Shown here: positions 9,801 to 64,000 of the stretch, one piece after another | Position numbering within the stretch: the stretch's first letter is position 1 | Layout of the letters: every line of letters begins with the position of its first letter | NCBI GenBank assembly: GCA_002633025.1 | Contig: NMRB01000138.1 | Span: 471,162-535,161, forward strand | DNA: 64,000 bases | Origin: Notospermus geniculatus | Taxonomy: Eukaryota; Nemertea; Pilidiophora; Heteronemertea; Lineidae | Reading direction: 5' to 3' | Made by a program: the position numbers and the translations under genes | The notes under the pieces: model-generated | Told to the model about the DNA's origin: nothing | Seen by the model: only the letters and a program-made list of their open reading frames with translations | The model's database searches: none

Positions 9801-11684
9801 CCGTGCTCGGAATGCACCATTGACCTTGACCTCATTACCAATGACCTTGACCTCATTTTCGCGCGGGCAGAATGGCCTTGACCTCTTACCTTAAATCGTC
9901 GTGTTCCAGTCGGAGGCTTTGCATAGGGTACGCCAAGGAAAACGTCCACCATATCAGTGACCTTGCCTGGAGGTGGAAGAGCAAATGAAANTGGCACATG
10001 GCACATATCTGCTTTGCTTTGAAGTACGTTGTTTTAGGGCCAACTTGAGTTGGATGGATGGACAACCCGAGAAGTACAAAGTAGTCGATCATTTAGTTTT
10101 GCCATTTTGTCATTTCGTCGTTTTGCTGTTTTGACACAGCCAAGCCAAACCGGGAAAAATGTAGTAGTCCCTGGGATTGGAGAGTGACGCGCTCGGCGAT
10201 GGTGGCGCCGGCTGTCGAGAAAAAGTGGAAATATCGGGCTTTCCCACAGCCGACTCATCTCCAAGGTCAACGCGATAAAAGTAGAGCAGATGTCCTCTAC
10301 ATGTAGATATAATTAATTCCAAGATAATTAAATGTTGTTTCATGCTGTCCTGCGAATTGTAATCACAACTGGCTTGAATTTTCATTTTGATGACAACACA
10401 TTTAGTGGTTCAACAAACGCGGGATGTAGGCCTAGGTAGGCTATAGGCAATTTAAACGACTTTCATCCCAGGCAGCAATGTTACCGCAGTTTCATCTTCC
10501 CTCCTCCCAAATCTATCCCTCTACCCCTTTTGCTAATCCTTTCATTCAGTTCATTCATTCATTCATTATGATTTTGTGATTGAAATGGATCAAATGGTAT
10601 AATGTGGGTCAGGTCAGACACAAAGTTCAGATATCCAGCTATCACCATATACGTTTTTGAGAAACAGTCTGGAGATACACTGCAGCTAGCAGTTGACATT
10701 AGTTTTTAGATGGTTTGTTCGTTTGTTTTGTAGGTTTTATTGTTTTTCGGTTTACAGCACTCCGGGCAGTGCATTGGCCCGGAGAAAAAAAAGTTGTGTA
10801 CACTGCAAATGAGACTATAGGTCTGTATTTTAGAATGCTCCTCAACGTAAAGGAGTTCCTCACGGCTCCACGCACCAGCGTGCGACCCAAAACAGCTTGG
10901 CTGAGAAAAGATAGTGCCGTACCAGTGCAAGGGCGTGATGGGGGCGGCACCCGGGTCGCGCATCCTCCCATCCGACCCTGCATCGCAGGGCTTTGGTCTC
11001 GCTCCTCTTCATGCGAACGTATGAAGAGCGGAGCGATACCAAAGCCCTGCGATGGGAGGATGGTGGTGACATGAATAGACACATCACATAAGACAACGAG
11101 GAAATGGGGTAATCTCGAGGCGGCCGCCTATACATAGAGAATATAGAGTTTTCGCAAAGCCCCCGAAACGCCAACGGGAACGTCTATCCTTTTGTTCGGT
11201 GGTCTCGTCGTGCCATCGAACAAAATGGGATTGGCGTTGGCGTTGGCGTTTCGGGGGCTTTGCGAAAACTCCCTAGTTTTCGACAGCCCCGAAACGCCAA
11301 CGCGAACGCCAATCCCATTTTGTTCGATCCCACGTCCACGAAGAGAGCAGCGAACAATAGAATAGACGTTCGCGTTGCCGTTTCGGGGGCTTTGCGAAAA
11401 TTCTTTATTACCGCTAAATTGCATATGCCGAAAGGGTTGCATGATCAGACGGTAGTGAAAAACAGAGAATTTTCTGAGTACTGTACCTTTTTTCGTTGTA
11501 ATAGCGTACTTAGTAATTCATTATCTAACTCACTCGTCATACATACCGTACCTGGTATCTTATAGTTCTCTACTCTCCTATATCCTTCAAGCGTTCCCAT
11601 TGGAGTTTTTACGCGGATGAAGTCCATTCTACTCAAACTAAAGCAGGATAACCAAACGTTCAATGTCAAAATCGCGTAAAACAT
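490..11684 (-). CDS. Type-B carboxylesterase, membrane-anchored, ten exons
   Basis: Alpha/beta-hydrolase that would hydrolyse carboxyl esters at the cell surface or in the secretory pathway. Coding exons in transcript order: 11552-11684, 9890-9966, 6861-7025, 5656-5800, 4119-4304, 3172-3359, 2649-2814, 1982-2112, 1169-1470, 490-844. All junctions are GT-AG and all phases match, giving about 615 residues. Visible in order: signal peptide (1-18), [10 protein letters not shown] motif, [11 protein letters not shown] signature (about 113-123), oxyanion-hole HGG, nucleophile elbow GNSAGG (Ser about 219), Glu about 337 in TSSEW, His about 450 in [12 protein letters not shown] end motif, then one hydrophobic span near 583-605 with a short cytoplasmic tail. 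The triad is complete, so this is more likely an enzyme than a neuroligin-like adhesion protein. Family identity is firm; substrate is unknown. An intronless sulfatase lies in intron 2. A small exon between exons 6 and 7 cannot be excluded. Confidence 0.88.
1169..1470 (-). CDS. Carboxylesterase exon 9 (catalytic histidine)
   Basis: 302 nt, acceptor TTCTTTGCAG, donor GTGAGA, phase 2 out. It encodes [18 protein letters not shown], a FFYLFDH strand and [18 protein letters not shown]. The His in [11 protein letters not shown] is the triad histidine. It ends [11 protein letters not shown], the usual last helix. Confidence 0.9.
1558..1800. repeat. Fold-back MITE with TA target site, carboxylesterase intron 8
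   Basis: Terminal inverted repeats begin GGGCCGTTTAGACGACA and end with the reverse complement, flanked by TA on both sides. The interior is also largely palindromic (TCCACATTGGACCGCATTGG pairs with its complement near 1670-1690). There is no coding content. Confidence 0.75.
1982..2112 (-). CDS. Carboxylesterase exon 8
   Basis: 131 nt, acceptor TTCTAG, donor GTTCGC (weak but canonical GT), phase 0 out. It encodes a helix-rich stretch ending [13 protein letters not shown], matching the segment between the catalytic acid and catalytic histidine regions. It is inferred by phase continuity and position. Confidence 0.75.
2479..2594. repeat. Perfect-hairpin fold-back element, carboxylesterase intron 7
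   Basis: Arms of about 50 bp are almost perfectly complementary around a short loop near 2535. The ends read GGGAGGTTTCGCAAGCGCC on the right-hand complement. Termini resemble the fold-backs at 11146-11402. Confidence 0.75.
2649..2814 (-). CDS. Carboxylesterase exon 7 (catalytic acid)
   Basis: 166 nt, acceptor TTTTTTCAG, donor GTAAAG. It encodes [19 protein letters not shown] and [14 protein letters not shown]. The Glu in TSSEW aligns with the catalytic acid of the triad (DEG in many family members). Confidence 0.85.
3172..3359 (-). CDS. Carboxylesterase exon 6
   Basis: 188 nt, acceptor AATGGTAG, donor GTAAGT, phase 0 out. It encodes [16 protein letters not shown], the block that follows the catalytic serine in the family, and ends with [15 protein letters not shown]. 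Confidence 0.87.
4119..4304 (-). CDS. Carboxylesterase exon 5 (catalytic serine)
   Basis: 186 nt, acceptor ACTTCAG, donor GTAAAG. It encodes GFLTTGDD, then [16 protein letters not shown] and the nucleophile elbow IFGNSAGG. The usual Glu before the catalytic Ser is Asn here (GNSAG rather than GESAG), which still fits GxSxG. Confidence 0.9.
4824..5070. repeat. MITE with TA target site, carboxylesterase intron 4
   Basis: Left end AAGGGCTCCGCACACTGGCG, right end is its near-exact complement, and the flanks read TA on each side. The inner part has repeated GCGACTA motifs. It lies between exons 4 and 5. Confidence 0.7.
5299..5403. repeat. 31-bp perfect inverted repeat with 43-bp loop
   Basis: AGTAATCGAACGCTGTCGTG... 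(5299-5329) is exactly complementary to 5373-5403. Probably a small fold-back transposon in carboxylesterase intron 4. Confidence 0.7.
5656..5800 (-). CDS. Carboxylesterase exon 4 (oxyanion hole)
   Basis: 145 nt, acceptor CTCTACAG, donor GTAAGT. It encodes [18 protein letters not shown] and the following hydrophobic strand [17 protein letters not shown] supplies the oxyanion-hole glycines in this family. Confidence 0.88.
6315..6584. repeat. 270-bp MITE with 27-bp perfect TIRs
   Basis: 6315-6341 (GCCGCACACGAGTGCAATTT...) is exactly complementary to 6558-6584. The interior holds degenerate repeats of the same GGAGACAAA and GTGTGCGG words. It lies in carboxylesterase intron 3. Confidence 0.75.
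6688..6816. repeat. Hairpin element rich in GGAACGGAAC
   Basis: TGTATTTTGCGGAACGGAAC at the left pairs with the right end. The right arm has extra GTTCC units, so the arms differ in repeat number. It lies about 45 bp downstream of carboxylesterase exon 3 in the transcript sense. Confidence 0.65.
6861..7025 (-). CDS. Carboxylesterase exon 3 (EDCL signature)
   Basis: 165 nt, acceptor GATTTCAG, donor GTAGGG, phase 0 on both sides. It encodes [17 protein letters not shown] and then [12 protein letters not shown], the type-B carboxylesterase second signature with its disulphide cysteine. It has no long ORF of its own and was found by joining phases across the introns. Confidence 0.88.
7060..7200. 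repeat. Fold-back element next to carboxylesterase exon 3
   Basis: GGTTTAGAAATCAAACGA at the left pairs with the right end near 7183-7200, and AACGTAAACGTTA-type words recur inside. It lies about 35 bp upstream of the exon 3 acceptor in the transcript sense, possibly overlapping the branch region. Confidence 0.6.
7807..7812 (-). promoter_or_regulatory. Candidate AATAAA polyadenylation signal of the sulfatase
   Basis: TTTATT on the plus strand reads AATAAA on the minus strand about 125 nt downstream of the sulfatase stop. It is the nearest canonical signal. Confidence 0.45.
7937..9451 (-). CDS. ARSB: Arylsulfatase B-like sulfatase, single exon
   Basis: Predicted lysosomal or secreted sulfatase removing sulfate esters, in the family of N-acetylgalactosamine-4-sulfatase. 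The 504-residue ORF is uninterrupted and close to vertebrate ARSB in length. In order: signal peptide (1-23), metal-binding DDLGWND (33-39), the sulfatase signature [11 protein letters not shown], whose Cys71 would be converted to formylglycine, GKWHLG (Lys125, His127), VHGP (His220), FTTDNGG (Asp278, Asn279) and NNWPLRGSK (Lys296). All catalytic positions expected of the family are present. The gene lies wholly inside carboxylesterase intron 2 on the same strand and has no introns, which suggests a retrocopy or lineage-specific intronless family. The paralogue assignment (ARSB rather than ARSI/ARSJ) is the less certain part. Confidence 0.9.
   Translation of the reverse strand: MQIFLALQVILFSGTFATYVSTAQPNIIFIVADDLGWNDVSWHNKKVISPNLEKLSSEGIRLNNYYVQQVCSPSRSAFMTGYYPYHTGMQHFVLEPMQPTGLPLQLRILPEMLKTLGYAVHIVGKWHLGFCNWKYTPTYRGFDTFYGYYGAENDYYTHHRSDFALNNPTKGLDYRNGTRPVYDQNGVYSSFSFVNRARQLIARHNTAKPFFLYLPFQSVHGPLQVPERFFKLYPNVTDWHRRTFLAMVTALDEAVGQVVKALTDKGMMNNALLVFTTDNGGSVNSGGNNWPLRGSKHNLYEGGTRGVAFVHGPMLKQRNVNYEGLMHAVDWVPTFIEAGGGRLFSNMDGVSHYKSLIENGPSKRTDVIYNVDQIDVKAAIKQNGYKLILGDPLSPMFLNQGGWFPPPEGDIQAKEMEERASIDLTKATVLKRPLFGFNVTVRLYNLIADPTEHHDISGQNPKLVDDLYSVLMQRVKTVVPARFPPETQRADPKYFGNVWSPGWC
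9890..9966 (-). CDS. Carboxylesterase exon 2
   Basis: A 77-nt exon with acceptor CCTCCAG and donor GTAAGA, phase 1 in and phase 0 out. It carries the family block [17 protein letters not shown]. An isolated N (9991) sits 25 bp upstream in intron 1. An identical exon recurs at 24672-24748. Confidence 0.88.
9991..9991. other. Single ambiguous base at a likely join
   Basis: One N lies in carboxylesterase intron 1. To its left the sequence matches the second copy near 24772; to its right about 145 bp have no match there, and the copies realign at AAGCCAAACCGGG (about 10142 and 25021). Confidence 0.6.
10961..11062. repeat. Hairpin with CATCCTCCCATC arms
   Basis: CATCGCAGGGCTTTGG and GAGCGAGACC-type words pair across a central GCGAACGTATG loop. 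The second copy (about 25851-25975) carries an extra partial loop. It lies in carboxylesterase intron 1. Confidence 0.6.
11146..11402. repeat. Two adjacent fold-back elements with TTTTCGCAAAGCCCC ends
   Basis: Unit one (11146-11273) runs from GAGTTTTCGCAAAGCCCCCG to its complement. Unit two (11275-11402) follows directly with the same arms. The arms contain GGCGTTGGCGTTGGCGTT, so both strands give spurious Asn-Ala repeat ORFs. The same pair is at 26064-26320. Confidence 0.75.
11552..11684 (-). CDS. Carboxylesterase exon 1 (signal peptide)
   Basis: ATG at 11684. Encodes a hydrophobic leader ([18 protein letters not shown]) and then a typical mature start with a [11 protein letters not shown] segment. 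It ends ..CCA G|GTACGG, phase 1. A nearly identical copy is at 26463-26595. Confidence 0.85.
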
Positions 11685-12480
11685 CTTTCAAACTAATAAA
11701 GTGACTCAAAATGCAAGGCTATATCCCTACAGAGTCCGTAACAGAATCCTTTCTTAGCTGCTCGTTCCAGATAGGGCTCCTTTGGACGAAGAGGTTGCAG
11801 ATTTTGTAAGACCTTAGAAATTTGTTATTACATGTATTATTTTTCCATTACATGTAATTTTCCTGAGGTTGAGTGTGCGAATCATTCCCGAGTATCACGT
11901 AATAAGGAATTGGCAATATAAACATTGGTAAACAGAATAGAATGAGATTCCACTGACCGACACACAGAGAAACGCCCAAAGATGCGACCACATTTCACAT
12001 GTAAAAGAAAAGATAATCCTGGTTGATGATATGGCGTCCAACGTTGAGCGTAAAACACTCAATGGTTTGATCAGCTGTGAAGCCTGTTGATAGGTTCATA
12101 TTTGACCAACTGATATGACACGTCGGAGTATCTCCAGTCACCGCGTTGGCCTACTTATCGGAAGCTAAAGGTTGGCCTTTTGCTAGTACAGAGAATCCGT
12201 GACCAGGTCAGTGATTGCGTAAGCGTCAAGACAACTCGACCTATAGGGCCTACTGTTAGTTCATAATGGATTTGCGGGAAACATTCCAAACAATTTCCCC
12301 ATTTAATTAAATTAGTCCTTGTGTGAAGTATCTGGTATCGTTTTTCTCATATAAAAATAAAACTGGGTATACATTTATTATTTTCCGAGCTTTACAGATA
12401 GGACTAGTTAACTCATTTCCTTCTTTTTAAAGCAGTATACATATTGCCGGACATATTGTGTACATTACTTAAACTGTTAA

Positions 12481-13482
12481 AGGGCCTGTCACACTGAAGT
12501 AGTTCTCAAAACGTCCTGCCCGTCCTAAAAAATTGTAAAATGGCCTAGAACGTGTAACCCTTCGCCAAATAATACCCCCATCACACTGAGCTAGTTCTCA
12601 GTACGTTCTTGAAAATTTTGCCGAACGGGCTCAAACTGTGTGCGAACGGAGTGGACGTAGTGGCAACGTTTTACAGTCTTTTTACGAACTTCGTGGATGG
12701 GAAGGGTGCTCCAGTACATCGAAGCATTATTTGGCCAAGGGTACACGTTCTAGCCCGTTTTACGATTTTTTTAGGACGGGGCAGGACGTTTTGAGAACGA
12801 CTTCAGTGTGATGGGGGTATTATGCCTCGACATTATGGAGCACCCTTCCCGTCCGTGAAGTTCGTAAAAAGACTGTAAAAAGTTGCCACTACGTCCACGC
12901 CGTTCGCACACAGTTTGAGCCCGTTCGGCAAAATTTTCAAGAACGCGCTGGGAAGTACCTCAGTGTGATTGGGGTATTAATACCCCCATCACACTGAGCT
13001 AGTTCTCAGTACGTTCTTGAAAATTTTGCCGAACGGGCTCAAACTGTGTGCGAACGGAGTGGACGTAGTGGCAACGTTTTACAGTCTTTTTACGAACTTC
13101 GTGGATGGGAAGGGTGCTCCAGTACATCGACGCATTATTTGGCCAAGGGTACACGTTCTAGCCCGTTTTACGATTTTTTTAGGACGGGGCAGGACGTTTT
13201 GAGAACGACTTCAGTGTGATGAGGGTATTAGGGCCTGTCACACTGAAGTAGTTCTCAAAACGTCCTGCCCCGTCCTAAAAAATTGTAAAACGGCCTAGAA
13301 CGTGTAACCCTTCGCCAAATAATGCCTCGACATTATGGAGCACCCTTCCCGCCCGTGAAGTTCGTAAAAAGACTGTAAAAAGTTGCCACTACGTCCACGC
13401 CGTTCGCACACAGTTTTTGAGCCCGTTCGGCAAAATTTTCAAGAACGCACTGGGAACTACCTCAGTGTGATTGGGGCATAAG
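12481..13482. repeat. Cluster of about four nested copies of a ~245-bp TIR element
   Basis: Copies start with TCACACTGAAGTAGTTCTCA or the related TCACACTGAGCTAGTTCTCA and end with the complement. They are arranged head-to-head and nested, with GGGGGTATTA at internal boundaries. The equivalent position in the second copy of the locus (27417-27665) holds a single element. The 61-residue ORFs here are by-products. Confidence 0.75.
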
Positions 13483-13699
13483 CTACATTTAAAAATGTCA
13501 AGTTGCCTCTGCACGAAAAACTGTCCTGGGAATAAAGATCCCATCATTGTTACATACTAGGCCTAAATTTCAGTCCATAAGCACCTAAGCACCTCGTTAA
13601 TCCTTCATGGAAAAGTAGAAGTGGACATTTTTACAGGGGGCATTCATTACTGTTACACCTAATATTCTCGACAAGAATAGGCCTATACAGTGTAGTTCT

Positions 13700-14060
13700 T
13701 TCAGACCCAGGTTTCGACGTGGGTGTAGGCTACGTCGTATATCCAGAGGGGGCGCATCGGGCGCACGCCTCCCCTTTTGGCCAACAAATCTGTAAAATCG
13801 ACCATGAAATTCGGGAATTGGGCGCAATTTCAATGTTCCTAGCACCATGAGCCGCACTGGGCGCCCCCTCTTCCCCAAATCTCCTGATCCGCCCCTGATA
13901 GAGGGGCAAAGCGCGACCGCCCCATGGCGCAGAGTGATGGTTTTTTGTGCCTCAGATTCATGGAAAAAGCATATTTGGCATCCCATTTTTGAAATTTTTT
14001 TGGGGGGACCCCCAGACCCTGTGTGAGGGAATATCCAAGTCCCGGATCCAAGACCAAGTC
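13700..14060. repeat. Probable dispersed repeat fragment
   Basis: It contains GATCCGCCCCTGATAGAGGG and GGGGGACCCCCAGACCC words typical of dispersed repeats, with a short conserved ORF-like stretch but no recognisable domain. It is present in both copies of the locus (second at about 27900-28230). Confidence 0.35.
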
Positions 14061-14319
14061 CCCCTGGAACTTATCAAATGAGTCCGGCTCTTTGTTCAAC
14101 GAGGGATTAGAGAGACCATGACCATTCGAATACAATAGCGGGCTATAGTTTGTAGGATCTGCATTCCTAGGACGCTGATTCCTGTCAAACCGGCCCCCCT
14201 TTCCGGAAATCCCGGGATCCGCCCGTTATTCTGCCATGCTCTTGTATTGGTTTCCGGGCGCGGCATCTCGATGATGTCGGAGCGCCGCGGATGTGTGGCG
14301 GCAAAGACAGAAACGACTA

Positions 14320-14600
14320 ACCTCACTAGTAATGTGCGCATGCGCCGTAGTTCCAGTGAAGAATCAGCCATTTTATACGCGCTAGACTTCGCTGTAAGAA
14401 AGCGAATAATCTGTTGTCATCTGCACATTTACTCTGTTTTTGACCGATAAGAAGTAAAACAATGACCAGCTAAGGTGAACTTCGCGATGGATTGAGGGTT
14501 CTTGTCCTCTGATGGATAGAAATTCATCGTGAATTTAGCGACTCGTTTTGGTGAGTAATCGGGCTTCCCCCGGCGGCCCGAGACGCCAAGATGGCGTCGG
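14320..14600 (+). promoter_or_regulatory. Candidate TATA-less promoter of the remodeller gene (NRF1 and YY1 motifs)
   Basis: TGCGCATGCGCC at 14335-14346 is a perfect palindromic NRF1-type site. GCCAAGATGGCGTC at 14585-14598 is a YY1-type site. A strong donor, TTTTG|GTGAGT, lies at 14550/14551, and the first coding exon has an acceptor at 15926, so a 5' UTR exon ending at 14550 is likely. The second copy keeps all of these (NRF1 28519-28530, donor after 28734, YY1 28769-28782) although flanks differ. The assignment is inference from motif type, position and conservation. Confidence 0.5.
14350..14550 (+). other. SRCAP: Possible non-coding first exon of the remodeller gene
   Basis: This starts just after the NRF1-type site and ends at a near-consensus GTGAGT donor. 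It has no sustained plus-strand ORF. Its start is unknown and the exon itself is inferred only from the donor, the acceptor at 15926 and conservation between copies. Confidence 0.35.
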
Positions 14601-15069
14601 TTCGGATTATTTTCAGTGCTTCCTTCCCTCAAGCATGCAAGTAGGCTAGGCAGGCGTCGACTTTTGTCCTGCCCAGCAGAAAACCAGTCAAACAGCTGTG
14701 CTACGTAGCTACTGGTACTGTTCAGTTCCTGTAGTGCAGGCCTAGGCGCCTGCCCAAGGCTTAGGCCTGTCTACTGACTGATCAGATGCATCCATCCATC
14801 ATTCATGTCCAAGGCCAATGCATGATCATCATCCATCCATGACCATGGTTTCCATTCACGCGAAAAAAGCGTATATGTATAGGCCTAGGCCTAGGCTACA
14901 CGTCTGTACATCCGATTTCGTGCGCGGTATAGGCCTACAGTACACCGGGCAAGCAACTTTCAAACGCCAAGACTTGATAGGCCTACACTCGCGGCTACAG
15001 TAATCACATTTTCCACGCAGCCGCTTGCATCTATTACGGTACGCTGTGCAAATGTGTAGGCCTACGCTA

Positions 15070-15602
15070 TAGACATGGCCCAGAATTAACGGGACACCCG
15101 GTCCAGTTTTCGACCATCTCCTAAAGATGTAAGCAGAAATCAGATTTAGCGTGCCAATAATTTTATTCTTTTTGGCCATTGGAAAGAGGATTACTTCTGG
15201 ATATTGGCAATCCAAAAATTTTGGGACCCAAATGGTCGAAGATTTAGAAAAGAGTGATTTTACTGAGGCAATCATCAGAAAAATGGTCAAAATTCGTGTG
15301 TGTGGCGGGCGTGACGTTACGTCATTGGCGTCACGACGCAACAGAAATCCACAGCTCTCCCAAGGCAAAACATGTGTTGTGCAAACATAAGAACCAAAAT
15401 TTCAACTTCAATCGATCTGTACACACGTATTGAGGAGATACACGCCGTATTGTTTACATGGGGATGATCTAGAGATCTCGTACTCCGTTTTGATGGGTGG
15501 TGGGTTCACTTTCAAAGCGTAGTTTTTATGCACTGGCCGTCTGAAAATAGGTGTCATGTCAATCTATGTAAACATAGGTCCGCTAATTCTGGGCCATATC
15601 TA
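15070..15602. mobile_element. 533-bp TA-flanked insertion, absent from the second copy
   Basis: The ends are TAGACATGGCCCAGAATTA and its near complement TAATTCTGGGCCATATCTA, with TA duplicated at 15603-15604. The second copy at about 29810 reads GCTAGTGATT without it. Non-autonomous; no transposase ORF. Confidence 0.8.
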
Positions 15603-15926
15603 TAGTGATTTTTACGTCATGCACATTTTCGATAATCGTTCATCGTCATCAAAATAAAATTTGATTGATATCAAAAACTGTGCGTCGCCGTCGCATCTTC
15701 TTTCCCTTCCAGCTGATCAGATTGTTTACCAACCAACCAACCAACGGTGGTGCTGGCTGACGATTCGTACCAGACCGGCGGGGAATCCCCACTGTTTACT
15801 GGGGGAAGCACATTTTGGTGCCCAAAGATTTTGAAAAAATTACAAATGAATACCAGGTCCTTTCACTGGAAGCATTCGTGCACTGGAGACAAAATCATCA
15901 TTCGTTTATCAATTTATTCATTGTAG

Positions 15927-64000
<48,074 letters not shown>

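Larger units (their letters stand above)
11685..14319. other. Intergenic region between the divergent genes
   Basis: This lies between the carboxylesterase start codon and the remodeller promoter. I see no exon. It contains the inverted/tandem repeat cluster at 12481-13482 and a probable dispersed repeat at 13700-14060. The carboxylesterase promoter and any 5' UTR exon should lie in the first part, but no recognisable core motif stands out. Confidence 0.5.

Noticed and set aside
11128-11565. Overlapping ORFs with Asn-Ala-Asn-Ala repeats on both strands
   Set aside because: They are translations of the fold-back arms (GGCGTTGGCGTT) and read similarly on both strands because the DNA is palindromic.
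12609-13202. Two identical 61-residue ORFs
   Set aside because: They lie inside repeated copies of the 245-bp element and have no domain or splice context.
13597-14135. Minus-strand ORFs conserved between both copies
   Set aside because: Frames are broken by indels between the copies and the DNA looks like a dispersed repeat.

Overview
This window looks like nuclear DNA of a marine invertebrate, most plausibly a deuterostome (echinoderm, hemichordate or cephalochordate). That placement is inference. It rests on long genes with short exons and GT-AG introns, protein sequences that resemble both vertebrate and fly relatives, very many small fold-back transposons, and strong differences between what look like two haplotypes. 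No prokaryotic or viral gene is visible.

Three genes account for all the coding sequence I can support. (1) On the minus strand, 490-11684, is a ten-exon type-B carboxylesterase. It has a signal peptide, an intact Ser-Glu-His triad and a C-terminal membrane anchor; I joined all ten exons by splice phase into about 615 residues. (2) Inside its second intron, on the same strand, is an intronless arylsulfatase B-like gene (7937-9451). (3) On the plus strand, from a TATA-less promoter near 14.3-14.6 kb to beyond the right edge, is a large SWR1/INO80-family chromatin remodeller of the SRCAP/EP400/Domino type. I traced 31 coding exons: an EP400-type N-terminus, HSA domain, SRCAP-type acidic repeats, both ATPase lobes with a long insertion, and the post-helicase segment.

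The window is not one clean haplotype. Long stretches occur twice in the same order and orientation, and each new stretch starts at an N: 8532-22939 recurs as 22941-about 37840; 41430-48481 recurs as 48483-54430; 56296-58325 recurs as 58510-60547. The copies differ by scattered substitutions and by clean presence/absence of transposons. The simplest reading is that overlapping contigs from alternative haplotypes were laid end to end, so there is one remodeller gene, one carboxylesterase and probably one sulfatase in about 41 kb of real locus.

The false duplication is useful, because it gives allele pairs. Several non-autonomous DNA transposons are seen as filled and empty sites with exact target duplications (TA for several, TTAA for a 1.1-kb long-TIR element carrying a tRNA-like polymerase III cassette). 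One remodeller exon is 583 bp shorter in one copy. The non-coding remainder is introns and a 4.2-kb intergenic region, filled mainly with fold-back elements, tandem repeats and a candidate NRF1/YY1 promoter.
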